Positions 45,840 to 54,254 are shown, counted from the stretch's first letter. The stretch is 64,000 nt of DNA from Paracoccus xiamenensis (GCF_011308835.1 NZ_JAAOHY010000008.1:1-64000); one strand, 5' to 3'. Translations and numbers: made by a program. Notes: a model not told the origin generated them from the letters alone.

Positions 45840-47354
45840 TCAGTTCCACGTCATCGAGGTAAAGCGCAGCACCTCGTCAGCCGTGGGCGTATAGGCGAGA
45901 TCTTTGGTGAAGACGTAATTGGTGTTGTAGCTGAACATCGGCGCCCAATAGGCTTCTTCAGCCACGCGGGTCAGTGCTTTCGCATAGAACTCCTTGCGTT
46001 TCTCGGGATCGGTCGACGTATCGGCCACCCCGAGATCCTGGATGACCTGCTCGTCGCGCGCGTCGTCCAGCTCGCCACCCTTGAAGAACTGGCTGACCAT
46101 GGCCGAGGCGTCATTGACCGAGAACGAGCCCCAGGTCTGGAAGGCAAAGGGCACCTCGCCCTTCATGTTCAGGTCCCGCAGGGCCGAATATTGCAGCATC
46201 TTCAGGTTCACCGTGATGCCCACCTGCGACAGCTGGCTGGCGATGGCCTCGGCATATTGCTGGTCGCGATAACCATAAAGGTCGGTGGTGAAGCCGTCGG
46301 GATAACCTGCCTTGGCCAGCAGTTCCTTGGCCTTGGCCGGGTCATAGGGATAGGTCGGCACATTCTGGTCACAGCCGAATTGCGAGGGGTAGCAGGCCGT
46401 CCAGATGACCTTGGACTTGCCCTTAAGCAGGTTGTCCACCAGCGCGTCGCGGTCGATCGCATGGTTCACCGCCTGGCGCACCTCTAGCTTGGCGAAGGGC
46501 GTGTCGCCCGACCGTCCGGCGGCGTCCATGGCCAGATAGCCGACGCGCATCGTGCTTTCATTGGCGACAGTGAAGCGGTCCATCTTGGTGATCCGCTCCG
46601 TCTGGTCCGAGGGAACCTGCCAGATCATGTCCATGCCGCCGTTGAACAGCTCGGCGATCTGGGTGTTCACCTCGGGGATGGTGCGGATGTCGACCTTGCC
46701 GATGCTGGGCTTGCCCTTGGGGCTGTCGTGATAGTCGGGGTTGATTTCCAGCGTGAAATGCTTGCCCGGATCGACCGAGGTCACGCGGTAAGGGCCGGTG
46801 CCGACCGGATTAAGCCCCATGCCCTGGGGGCCAACCTTTTCATAATAATCCGATGGATAGATCGAAACCGGCCCGGAAAGGAATTCCAGCGCCGCAGGGA
46901 AGGGGCCATTGGTGTTGATGCGGACGGTGTAGTCGTCGACCTTTTCGGCCGATTTCATCCAGTTCACGTTGCGCTGCGTCACCGCGCCATTGGCCGGGTC
47001 GGCGACGAAATTGACCGTATAGACCACGTCATCGGCGGTGAAATCCGAGCCGTCATGAAACTTCACCCCCTCGCGCAGCTTCAGTTCCAGCGTGTCATCG
47101 TCGATCCAGCTCCACTCGGTCGCCAGATTACCCTTGTATTCGCCGGTCTGCGGATCGGCCCAGATCAGCCCGTCCCAAATTGCCCGCTGCATCACCACGC
47201 CTTCGCGGGACGAGTTGAAATAGCTGTCGACGTTTTCAAGCTCTTTGGTGAAGGCCACGTTCAGGGTGTCGCTGGCCTTGTCGGCCAGGGCAGGGGTGGC
47301 GGTGCAGCCAAGGATAAGGGCGCATGTCTGCACCCATGTGGCTTGAGGTTGCAT
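45840..47354 (-). CDS. Peptide ABC transporter substrate-binding protein (DppA/OppA family), first copy
   Basis: This 504-aa periplasmic binding protein of solute-binding family 5 has a signal peptide (TCALILGCTATPALA, residues 10-24). Family blocks are AIWDGLIWADPQTGEYKGN, KLREGVKFHDGSDFTADDV and NPVGTGPYRVTSVD. ATG 47354 has GGAGGAG six bases upstream. It is the first gene of the operon and is divergent from the IclR gene. It is a paralogue of the copy at 37404-38933. Confidence 0.92.
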   Translation of the reverse strand: MQPQATWVQTCALILGCTATPALADKASDTLNVAFTKELENVDSYFNSSREGVVMQRAIWDGLIWADPQTGEYKGNLATEWSWIDDDTLELKLREGVKFHDGSDFTADDVVYTVNFVADPANGAVTQRNVNWMKSAEKVDDYTVRINTNGPFPAALEFLSGPVSIYPSDYYEKVGPQGMGLNPVGTGPYRVTSVDPGKHFTLEINPDYHDSPKGKPSIGKVDIRTIPEVNTQIAELFNGGMDMIWQVPSDQTERITKMDRFTVANESTMRVGYLAMDAAGRSGDTPFAKLEVRQAVNHAIDRDALVDNLLKGKSKVIWTACYPSQFGCDQNVPTYPYDPAKAKELLAKAGYPDGFTTDLYGYRDQQYAEAIASQLSQVGITVNLKMLQYSALRDLNMKGEVPFAFQTWGSFSVNDASAMVSQFFKGGELDDARDEQVIQDLGVADTSTDPEKRKEFYAKALTRVAEEAYWAPMFSYNTNYVFTKDLAYTPTADEVLRFTSMTWN

Positions 47355-47372
47355 CAAGATCTCCTCCCGTAT

Positions 47373-47389
47373 GTATCGTATTGCGATAC
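47373..47389. promoter_or_regulatory. Inverted repeat in the divergent iclR / peptide-transporter promoter
   Basis: GTATCG-TATTG-CGATAC is a perfect 6-bp inverted repeat with a 5-base spacer, 19 bases upstream of the binding-protein start codon. Location and form fit an IclR-family operator that controls the importer operon. This is an inference from position. Confidence 0.5.
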
Positions 47390-47432
47390 TTTAGATCGTA
47401 TGTTGATATGTGAGCATGGAACAACCGCCTGC

Positions 47433-47466
47433 GTCAAGCGTTTGTGACCTAGGGTCAAGCGCTTGA
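47433..47466. promoter_or_regulatory. Direct repeat with 21-bp period ahead of the IclR gene
   Basis: GTCAAGCGTTTG (47433-47444) and GTCAAGCGCTTG (47454-47465) differ at one base and start 21 bp apart, two helical turns. The second lies within the perfect 12-bp palindrome TCAAGCGCTTGA (47455-47466). The pair ends 17 bases before the preferred iclR start, so autoregulation is plausible. Confidence 0.4.
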
Positions 47467-47483
47467 AAAAAGGGTACTCTTTG

Positions 47484-48284
47484 ATGGCCGAACAGGAACG
47501 AAACAGCTTGATGATCAACGCGTTGAGCAAATCCTTGGCCCTGCTGCGCGCTTTCGGCGACGGTCATGCAGTGCTGGGAATCACCGAACTCGTGCGGCTC
47601 ACGGGAATTGAGAAAAGCAGCGTCCAGCGGATCCTGGCGACCCTACATTCAGAGGGCATGCTGATCCGTGACAACAAGACCCGCCGTTATCGCCTGTCGA
47701 ACAAATGGCTGCACATGGCTTATGCACATTACATTGCCGACCCGCTGTCCTCGCAGGTGATGCCGCGGCTGTTCGATCTGCAGCAGCAGTTGGGGCAGGC
47801 CCTGAATCTGGCCGAGATATGCGACACGTCAATCATGTATACGCTGCGGCTTCCCGTGAAGCGGACAAGCTTCGAAGGCACGCTGACAGGGCGCACGCAT
47901 CCGGCACTGAACACATCCGGCGGACGGGCGATCCTGTCGACCTGGGGGCCAACGCGCTGGCAGCACGCCGCCCAGACCTGGCCGCTGGGGCAATACACCC
48001 CGCGCACGACGCAGGATCGCGGCCGCATCGCCGAACTCATCGCCAAGGCGCATGAGGACGGCTATGCCATCTCTGAACAGGAGGTCCTGTTGAACGAGAT
48101 CGGGATCGGCATCCCGATCAAGTCACCCGGAGGCGAAGCGCGCGCTGCCATCCACTGCTCTGTCTCGCTGTCCAGTTGGACGATTGACCAGGCCCGCGCC
48201 GAGCTGGTCCCGGTGCTTCTGGACACGGCCCGGACATTCTTCGTGCCAGAGTATGAAGACATCGACGAAAGCGCAGTGGAATAA
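47484..48284 (+). CDS. IclR-family transcriptional regulator
   Basis: This 266-aa regulator has an N-terminal winged helix-turn-helix (SLMINALSKSLALLRAFG, then GIEKSSVQRILATLHSEGMLIRD, about residues 8-70) and a C-terminal IclR effector domain (RTHPALNTSGGRAILS, AISEQEVLLNEIGIGIPI). ATG 47484 is preferred, with AAAAGGG upstream; a TTG at 47463 is in frame. It is divergent from the peptide importer operon and probably controls it. Confidence 0.88.
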   Translation: MAEQERNSLMINALSKSLALLRAFGDGHAVLGITELVRLTGIEKSSVQRILATLHSEGMLIRDNKTRRYRLSNKWLHMAYAHYIADPLSSQVMPRLFDLQQQLGQALNLAEICDTSIMYTLRLPVKRTSFEGTLTGRTHPALNTSGGRAILSTWGPTRWQHAAQTWPLGQYTPRTTQDRGRIAELIAKAHEDGYAISEQEVLLNEIGIGIPIKSPGGEARAAIHCSVSLSSWTIDQARAELVPVLLDTARTFFVPEYEDIDESAVE

Positions 48285-48301
48285 CCGCCGCCATTTATGC
48301 A

Positions 48302-48316
48302 GGGCCATTCCGGCCC
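48302..48316 (+). terminator. Weak hairpin between convergent iclR and gntR genes
   Basis: GGGCC and GGCCC pair around ATTCC, 18 bases after the iclR stop and followed by GCGTTTT. The stem is short, so this is a modest terminator candidate. The convergent gntR gene ends at 48323. Confidence 0.3.
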
Positions 48317-48322
48317 GCGTTT

Positions 48323-48979
48323 TCACGGGCGAAGTGATGCGATCAACTGGTGGAAGCGGTCGCCCTGAATGATGACATGGGCATTCATGGCCGCACTTGC
48401 ATGCACCGGATCGCCTGCCTCAATGGCCGCCGCGATCTGCCGGTGTTCGTCCAAAGACCGCATCATTCTGCCGCGAACCTGTAGCTGCCGGCGGCGATAG
48501 GGCTGCAGCATCGTCTGCAGCCGAAGCGCCTCGGCCTCCAGGAACGTGTTGCCCGAGGCGGCATAGACGGCCTGATGGAACGACGTGTTCTGGTGGTAAT
48601 AGGCGTCGCTGTCCCCGGTCTCTGCCGCGCTTTCACAGGCGGCCTGCGCTTCGCGGATGCGGGCAATCTGTTCATCCGTCGCCCGACTGGCGGCCAGCCT
48701 TGCACACATCGCCTCCAGTTCCGCCATCACCTCGAAACGTTCGGTCAGGTCCACGACGCTGAGTTCGGTCACGAAGGTGCCGCGCTTTGGTTCGACGCGA
48801 ACAAGGCCCGATGATTCTAGCGCCTGCAAAGCCTCGCGAATAGGGGTGCGCGAACAGGAAAACTCAGCCGCAAGCGCCTCGGGGTCAAGCTTCTCGCCGG
48901 GTGCGAATCGACCATCGACGATATCGTTTTCCAGGGCCTGCCGGATCTGCTGAGCGTTCTGTCGTGCGGGGCGATCCAC
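48323..48979 (-). CDS. GntR-family regulator with FCD domain, likely MatR-type malonate regulator
   Basis: This 218-aa regulator has a GntR winged helix (LENDIVDGRFAPGEKLDPEALAAEFSCSRTPIREALQALESSGLVRV, about residues 14-65) and an all-helical FCD effector domain with metal-ligand-type histidines (DAYYHQNTSFHQAVY, DEHRQIAAAI). GTG 48979 has AAGGA seven bases upstream and is preferred over the TTG at 48994, which has no ribosome binding site. It is divergent from the malonyl-CoA decarboxylase gene, as matR is from matABC in Rhizobium. Confidence 0.82.
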   Translation of the reverse strand: MDRPARQNAQQIRQALENDIVDGRFAPGEKLDPEALAAEFSCSRTPIREALQALESSGLVRVEPKRGTFVTELSVVDLTERFEVMAELEAMCARLAASRATDEQIARIREAQAACESAAETGDSDAYYHQNTSFHQAVYAASGNTFLEAEALRLQTMLQPYRRRQLQVRGRMMRSLDEHRQIAAAIEAGDPVHASAAMNAHVIIQGDRFHQLIASLRP

Positions 48980-49050
48980 GGTTTCGTCCTTCAAGTTTTT
49001 GCAAAGTCTCTTGAAATTAACATGTATGGTAAGATATCCAACATCTTTTA

Positions 49051-49084
49051 TGTTATATACAACAGACTTTATAAAGTGTATAAC
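49051..49084. promoter_or_regulatory. AT-rich dyad upstream of malonate operon, possible GntR operator
   Basis: TGTTATATACAACA (49051-49064) is a palindrome with one mismatched pair. A similar half-site, GTGTATAAC, follows at 49076-49084. Both lie within 55 bp of the decarboxylase start in an AT-rich island between the divergent GntR and malonate genes. FCD-type GntR proteins bind such TAC/GTA-centred dyads. Confidence 0.4.
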
Positions 49085-49103
49085 GATGATGGGAGGACGC
49101 GAT

Positions 49104-50438
49104 ATGGCAAGACCGAAACTGAACTTTCTGACCGACCTCGTTCAGGCGATAACAGGCGGGGACAAGCAGAGCCGCGCGACCGTCGCCGTGGACGAAAAAA
49201 TGGCGCGGCAGGCCTTGTCACGGCCCGCGCCTGAACGCCTGATTGCAGCCTGCGAGGTGCTGATGGGGCGGATCGGCGATGCTGCCCGCGTGGCCGTGGC
49301 CGAGCAGGCGCTGGAGGCTTATGGCGAGCTGGATGACGCCCAGAAGGCCGTGTTTTTTGCTCAGCTGCGCGACGGCTTCAACGCCGATCCTGACGCCATT
49401 CGCACGGCCTTTTCGACCTATGACGCTGACCCCACTGCGGCGACGCTGGTGCCGCTGTTCAACGCGGTCGAGCCGCCGCGCCAGACCCTGCTGCGCCGGT
49501 TGAACACGGCGCCGAATGCCACATTGAAGCTGGTCCATATGCGCGCCGATCTGTTGTCGGCCATGCGCACGGATCCCTCGCTTGCCCCGCTGGATGCGGA
49601 TTTTGAGCATCTGTTTGCGTCGTGGTTCAATCGCGGTTTCCTGCGGATCGAACGCATCGACTGGTCCACCCCGGCCTCCGTGCTGGAAAAGATCATGGGT
49701 TACGAAACCGTTCACCCGATGAAGGGCTGGCAGGATCTGCGCCGCCGGCTTGACCCGGCAGATCGGCGCTTTTACGCCTTCTTCCATCCCGCAACCGGGA
49801 ACGAGCCGCTGATCTTTGTCGAGGTCGCGTTGACGCGTGACACCCCCGCCGAGATCGCCCCGATCCTGACCGCGCCGCGCCAACCCGAGGTAGAGGATGC
49901 GACGACCGCCGTGTTCTATTCCATCAACAACACGTTGCAGGGGCTGAAAGGCGTGTCCTTCGGCAATTTCCTGATCAAGCAGGTGGTGGCGGAACTGGCC
50001 TCGGAACTGCCCTCGCTGAAAACCTTCGTGACACTGTCGCCTGCGCCGGGTTTTGCCGCGTGGCTTGCCAGCGGCGACGATCCGCAGGCCGCCGAATTGG
50101 CCGCGGAACTGGATCTGGGTGCCTGGCTGACCGACAAGGACGAAGCCGCGCGGCTGAAGCCACAGGTCGACGCGATGGCTGCACGCTATTTCACCCAAGC
50201 CCGCACCAAATCCGGCGCGCCGCGCGACCCGGTTGCCCGTTTTCATCTGGGCAATGGCGCGGCCGCATGGCGCGTCAACTGGCCCGGCGATCTGTCCGAC
50301 GGCGCGATCAACCGCGCCCATGGGCTGATGATCAACTATCTTTACGAACCCGCCCGGATCGAGGCCCAGCACGAGGCTTTTGTCCGCGACGGAACCATCG
50401 CGACCGGTGCGCCGCTTGCCGCCGTTCTCAGTAACTGA
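49104..50438 (+). CDS. matA: Malonyl-CoA decarboxylase
   Basis: This 444-aa enzyme converts malonyl-CoA to acetyl-CoA and CO2. Recognisable family blocks are ERIDWSTPASVLEKIMGYETVHPMKGWQDLRRRLDP, FFHPATGNEPLIFVEVAL, FYSINNTLQGLKGVSFGNFLIK (His/Ser region of the GNAT-like catalytic domain) and DPVARFHLGNGA. ATG 49104 has GGGAGG seven bases upstream; the frame is open from 48999. It is the first gene of matA-matB-madL-madM. Confidence 0.92.
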   Translation: MARPKLNFLTDLVQAITGGDKQSRATVAVDEKMARQALSRPAPERLIAACEVLMGRIGDAARVAVAEQALEAYGELDDAQKAVFFAQLRDGFNADPDAIRTAFSTYDADPTAATLVPLFNAVEPPRQTLLRRLNTAPNATLKLVHMRADLLSAMRTDPSLAPLDADFEHLFASWFNRGFLRIERIDWSTPASVLEKIMGYETVHPMKGWQDLRRRLDPADRRFYAFFHPATGNEPLIFVEVALTRDTPAEIAPILTAPRQPEVEDATTAVFYSINNTLQGLKGVSFGNFLIKQVVAELASELPSLKTFVTLSPAPGFAAWLASGDDPQAAELAAELDLGAWLTDKDEAARLKPQVDAMAARYFTQARTKSGAPRDPVARFHLGNGAAAWRVNWPGDLSDGAINRAHGLMINYLYEPARIEAQHEAFVRDGTIATGAPLAAVLSN

Positions 50439-50460
50439 AGCTGCATAAGGGAGGAGACCA

Positions 50461-51969
50461 ATGCAGACGATCTACGAAAGCTTCATCGCCTCGACCGACG
50501 CCAATCCCGGCAAGGCGCTTTTCGAACAGCCCGGCGGTGCCGATGTCAGCTATGCCGAGGCGCGCGAATTGGTGGAACGCCTTGCCGCGGTGCTGACCGA
50601 TCTGGGCGTTCAGCCCGGCGACCGTGTTGCGGTCCAGACCGACAAGAGCACGCAGACGATCTGCCTTTATCTCGCGACGCTTCAGGTCGGCGGCGTCTAT
50701 CTGCCGCTGAACAGCGCCTATACCGGGGCCGAAATCGACTACTTCATCGGTGACGCCGGCCCGCGCCTGTTCGTCTGCACGCCCGCCACCCTGGAAGACC
50801 ACAAGGCGCGCGAAAGCGGCGAATTGCGGATCGAAAGCCTTGGTGCGGCGGGTGATGGCTCGCTGATGGATCTGGCCGAGGGCGCGACCCCGCGCAAGGA
50901 TCACGTCGCGCGTGAGATGAGCGATCACGCGGCGATCCTCTATACCTCGGGCACGACGGGGCGGTCCAAGGGGGCGGTGCTGACGCATGGCAACCTGGCG
51001 TCCAACGCGGCGGCTTTGCTGGAAAGCTGGCGCTATACCGGCGATGACCGACTGATCCACGCGTTGCCGATCTTCCATATCCACGGCCTGTTCGTCGCCG
51101 CGAACATGACCATTGCGGCCGGTGCCACGATGATCTGGCTGACCAAGTTCGATGCCGAACAGATCGTCGACCTGATGGGTGATGCGACCGTATTGATGGG
51201 CGTGCCGACCTTCTACACGCGCCTGCTGAAATCCGACCGGCTGAGCCGCGATACGGCGTCGAACATGCGGCTGTTCGTCTCGGGCTCTGCGCCCCTTCTG
51301 GCCGAGGATCACCGCGCCTTTGAGGAAAAGACCGGCCACCCGATCCTTGAACGCTATGGCATGACCGAAACCGGCATGATCACCACGAATCCCTATGACG
51401 GCGCGCGCAAACCGGGTGCGGTGGGCATGGCGCTGCCGGGGGTCGAGGTCCGCATCACCGACCGCGAAACCGGCAAAGCGCTGCCCGATGGCAAGATCGG
51501 TGCCATCGAGGTCCGCGGCCCGAACGTCTTCGAGGGCTATTGGAAGATGCCCGAAAAGACCGCCTCCGAATTCCGCGACGACCGTTTCTTCATCACCGGC
51601 GATCTGGGTCAGATCGGCGAGGACGGCTATCTGCGCATCGTCGGGCGCGACAAGGATCTGGTGATCTCGGGCGGCTATAACGTCTATCCGAAGGAAATCG
51701 AGGGGCTGATCGACGATCTGCCCGGCGTCGTCGAAAGCGCCGTGATCGGCCTGCCCCATCCCGATCTGGGCGAAGGCGTGACGGCGGTGGTCGTGGCCGA
51801 GCCCGGTGCCGATCTGGACGAAAAGGGCGTCATCGCCGGCATCGGCGACCAGCTGGCCCGCTTCAAGCAGCCCCGGCGCGTGCTGTTCGTGCCGGAACTG
51901 CCCCGCAACGTGATGGGCAAGGTCCAGAAGGCCGAACTGCGCAAGACCTACGCCGACCTTTACAAATAA
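50461..51969 (+). CDS. matB: Malonyl-CoA synthetase
   Basis: This 502-aa acyl-adenylate-forming ligase makes malonyl-CoA from malonate, ATP and CoA. The P-loop is YTSGTTGRSKG (near residue 162), followed by ALPIFHIHGLF, the adenylate motif RYGMTETGMITTNPYDG and DLGQIGEDGYLRIVGRDKD; the C-terminal lysine is in NVMGKVQKAELRK. Its place between the decarboxylase and malonate-transporter genes makes MatB specific. GGAGGAG lies upstream of the ATG. Confidence 0.93.
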   Translation: MQTIYESFIASTDANPGKALFEQPGGADVSYAEARELVERLAAVLTDLGVQPGDRVAVQTDKSTQTICLYLATLQVGGVYLPLNSAYTGAEIDYFIGDAGPRLFVCTPATLEDHKARESGELRIESLGAAGDGSLMDLAEGATPRKDHVAREMSDHAAILYTSGTTGRSKGAVLTHGNLASNAAALLESWRYTGDDRLIHALPIFHIHGLFVAANMTIAAGATMIWLTKFDAEQIVDLMGDATVLMGVPTFYTRLLKSDRLSRDTASNMRLFVSGSAPLLAEDHRAFEEKTGHPILERYGMTETGMITTNPYDGARKPGAVGMALPGVEVRITDRETGKALPDGKIGAIEVRGPNVFEGYWKMPEKTASEFRDDRFFITGDLGQIGEDGYLRIVGRDKDLVISGGYNVYPKEIEGLIDDLPGVVESAVIGLPHPDLGEGVTAVVVAEPGADLDEKGVIAGIGDQLARFKQPRRVLFVPELPRNVMGKVQKAELRKTYADLYK

Positions 51970-52032
51970 CGCATCGGCGCGCCGCATCAGGGGCAGGAGG
52001 AGCCCCGCGGCCGCCCATATGGGAGGAATAAG

Positions 52033-52428
52033 ATGATTATCTACGGAGTCGCCGTTTTGGCGGGCTGTCTTCTGGCGGGCATGATCGTGGGCGATCTGCT
52101 TGGCGTGCTGCTGGGGGTCGAGGCGAATGTCGGCGGTGTGGGCTTTGCCATGCTGCTGCTGATCGTGCTGACAGACCGGATGCGCAGGGCAGGGAAGTTC
52201 CCCCCGCACAGCGCCGATGGCGTGCTGTTCTGGAGCGCGATGTACATCCCCATCGTCGTGGCCATGGCCTCGACCCAGAACGTCGTTTCGGCCGTCAGCG
52301 GCGGGCCGATTGCGCTTCTGGCAGGCGTCGGTGCGACGGTGGCCTGCTGGGCATTGGTGCCCGTGCTGTCCCGGCTTGGCGGGGCGGAAGAACCGTTGCC
52401 CCCGATCAGCGAAGAAGCGGAGGTTTGA
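52033..52428 (+). CDS. madL: Malonate transporter subunit MadL
   Basis: This 131-aa membrane protein has four predicted helices (IYGVAVLAGCLLAGMIVGDLL, VGFAMLLLIVLTD, FWSAMYIPIVVAMAST and PIALLAGVGATVACWALVPVL). The sequence matches the MadL half of the Na+-dependent two-component malonate transporter. GGGAGGAA precedes the ATG. It ends one base before madM begins. Confidence 0.93.
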   Translation: MIIYGVAVLAGCLLAGMIVGDLLGVLLGVEANVGGVGFAMLLLIVLTDRMRRAGKFPPHSADGVLFWSAMYIPIVVAMASTQNVVSAVSGGPIALLAGVGATVACWALVPVLSRLGGAEEPLPPISEEAEV

Positions 52429-52429
52429 T

Positions 52430-53194
52430 ATGGAACTGATTTCCGAAGTCCTGATCAAGAACGGTCTGCTGTTCGCCTTTCTGGTGGTCGGCGCGGTGAT
52501 GTGGGCCAGCTACTTCCTTTCGCACAAGTTGACGAATGGCCGGTTCCACGGCTCTGCCGTGGCGATCATCGCCGGGCTTGTGCTGGCCTATATCGGTGGC
52601 TTGTTCACGGGCGGTAGCAAGGGCATGGCGGATATCCCGCTGTTTGCGGGCCTCGGCATCATGGGCGGCGCGATGCTGCGCGACTTCGCCATCGTCTCGA
52701 CCGCTTACGGCGTCGATCTGGGCGAGATCCGCAGGTCCGGCCTGGTCGGTGTCCTGTCGCTGATCCTGGGGATCTTCATCTCCTTCATCGTGGGGGCGGT
52801 CATTGCGCTGATGTTTGGTTATACCGATGCCGTCAGCATGACTACGCTGGGCGCGGGTGCCGCGACCTATATCGTAGGACCCGTGACGGGGACGGCGCTT
52901 GGAGCATCAAGCGAGATTGTGGCGCTGTCGGTTGCCGCGGGTCTGGTGAAATCGGTGCTGGTGATGATCGGCACGCCTTTCATCGCGCCGCTGATCGGGT
53001 TGAACAACCCCAAGGCCGCGATGGCTTACGGCGGGTTGATGGGCACCACCAGCGGCGTCGCCGGCGGGCTTGCCGCGACCGACAAGCGGTTGGTGCCCTA
53101 CGGTGCGATGACGGCAACCTTCTATACCGGGCTTGGCTGCCTGCTGGGGCCGTCGGTGATCTACTTCCTCATTCGCGGGGTGATGGGCGGCTGA
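52430..53194 (+). CDS. madM: Malonate transporter subunit MadM
   Basis: This 254-aa membrane protein with about seven helices (for example LLFAFLVVGAVMWASYFLS, VGVLSLILGIFISFIVGAVIALMFG) is the larger MadM subunit. ATG 52430 is immediately after the madL stop. It is the last gene of the malonate operon. Confidence 0.93.
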   Translation: MELISEVLIKNGLLFAFLVVGAVMWASYFLSHKLTNGRFHGSAVAIIAGLVLAYIGGLFTGGSKGMADIPLFAGLGIMGGAMLRDFAIVSTAYGVDLGEIRRSGLVGVLSLILGIFISFIVGAVIALMFGYTDAVSMTTLGAGAATYIVGPVTGTALGASSEIVALSVAAGLVKSVLVMIGTPFIAPLIGLNNPKAAMAYGGLMGTTSGVAGGLAATDKRLVPYGAMTATFYTGLGCLLGPSVIYFLIRGVMGG

Positions 53195-53632
53195 GGCAAA
53201 AGAAGGGCAGCGCGAACTCGGCTTTTAGGTGACGCGTTTGATGCGCCGAGAAGCCAGTTTGCGCGTCTACCATTCATTCGAATGTGGCACCGGAGTTCGT
53301 CCCGGCATCATGCGCATCGTCACGAAGTCCACGCGAATATATGCCAGTTCCGTTGCGATTTACATGATCTTCCCGGCCGACATGGGTATGCGCAAGGATG
53401 AACTATGCTGCGTAACTGTAGCGTTCGGCGCTTTTTTCGTCCGGCACGGCCTAACTTTCGGACGCTCGTCGTCGATGCTTGGGTTGTGCGTCAAGAGGGG
53501 CGCGGGTGACAGTTTTCGTGCGTCCGCTTTGTTCGCATGACGCAGGCTGTTCGTCAAAGTCGCTGCGCTGACCTGCCCGCAACCCATGATCTGCGGCGGC
53601 GCGCATCCGTGTCCGAAGCGCAGTGACTTTTT
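53195..53632. other. Intergenic region between madM and a convergent TetR gene
   Basis: No convincing gene was found in these 438 bases. A 103-aa frame (53229-53540) lacks a ribosome binding site and any family motif. The last 80 bases form the long-loop stem listed separately. A 10-bp palindrome CATTCGAATG occurs at 53275-53284. The base composition is somewhat more AT-rich than the flanking genes. Confidence 0.5.
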
Positions 53633-53633
53633 T
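53556..53633 (+). terminator. Long-loop stem followed by six T, terminator or structured RNA
   Basis: AAAGTCGCTGCGCT (53556-53569) pairs with AGCGCAGTGACTTT (53617-53630) over 14 positions with one G-U pair. The 47-base loop contains a smaller CCGC/GCGG stem. The 3' arm runs into TTTTTT (53628-53633) at the stop codon of the convergent TetR gene. It can end madM transcription. The large loop is unusual for a plain terminator, so a small RNA 3' end is an alternative. Confidence 0.45.
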
Positions 53634-54247
53634 CAGGCAGACAGATAGGCCAGAACGGCCGCGTTTGCCTCGTGCTCGAACTTCGCCAGGATCTTGCCGT
53701 CCCGAAAATAGCCGAAGCGAAGCACCGCGAAGGCGAGTTCGATTGCCAGCGCCATTTTCAACGGGCTGACGTGCGCAGGCAGCTTGCTATTCATCAAGGC
53801 GATCAGCTTGTCGGTCTTGCGGTCATGTGACTTGCGGTCGCGATCATTGAACGGCCCGCCGAACACCAACGCACTGGCAACAGGGTCTTCGTTGTAGAAG
53901 CCCACCACATGCACCAGAAGCTCGCGGACCAACACCTCGACCCGTGCGCCATCCGGCAGCGTCGCGGCCGCGATTGACTGGGCCAGCCGCTCCATCGCGG
54001 CGGATGCCATGCCCGCCAGCATCGTCTCGCGGTCGGGGTAATAGCGGTAGATCGCGGCGCGCGGCACGCCCGAGATGTTTTCGATTTCCGGAATGGACAG
54101 CGCATCGGTTCCGCGCTCGGCGATGATCCGTTCTGCCGTATCCAGCGCCTGCTTTAACCGGTCATGCGAGCGTGCCTGCCGGGGCGGATCATCCAGCCCG
54201 GCAATCACTATATCCGACAAATGTTGATTTTTATCCATATCCGACAT
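53633..54247 (-). CDS. TetR-family transcriptional regulator
   Basis: This 204-aa regulator has the TetR helix-turn-helix at about residues 25-75 (KQALDTAERIIAERGTDALSIPEI, then GVPRAAIYRYYPDRETMLAGM) and a C-terminal ligand domain without a recognisable subgroup. No ribosome binding site is evident before ATG 54247; ATG 54238 is an alternative. The start codon lies within a repeated operator-like sequence. It is divergent from the alpha/beta hydrolase gene it probably represses. Confidence 0.85.
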   Translation of the reverse strand: MSDMDKNQHLSDIVIAGLDDPPRQARSHDRLKQALDTAERIIAERGTDALSIPEIENISGVPRAAIYRYYPDRETMLAGMASAAMERLAQSIAAATLPDGARVEVLVRELLVHVVGFYNEDPVASALVFGGPFNDRDRKSHDRKTDKLIALMNSKLPAHVSPLKMALAIELAFAVLRFGYFRDGKILAKFEHEANAAVLAYLSA

Positions 54248-54254
54248 ATGTTGA
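54211..54254. promoter_or_regulatory. Direct repeat overlapping the TetR start, probable operator pair
   Basis: TATCCGACAAATGTTGA (54211-54227) and TATCCGACATATGTTGA (54238-54254) differ at one base and start 27 bp apart. Each contains the near-palindrome CGACATATGTTG. The second covers the TetR start codon and the first lies inside its first codons, so binding would block both its expression and the divergent hydrolase promoter. Confidence 0.5.

Noticed and set aside
53229..53540. 103-codon frame between madM and the TetR gene
   Set aside because: No ribosome binding site, no recognisable motif, Arg/Ser/Cys-rich composition and no operon context.
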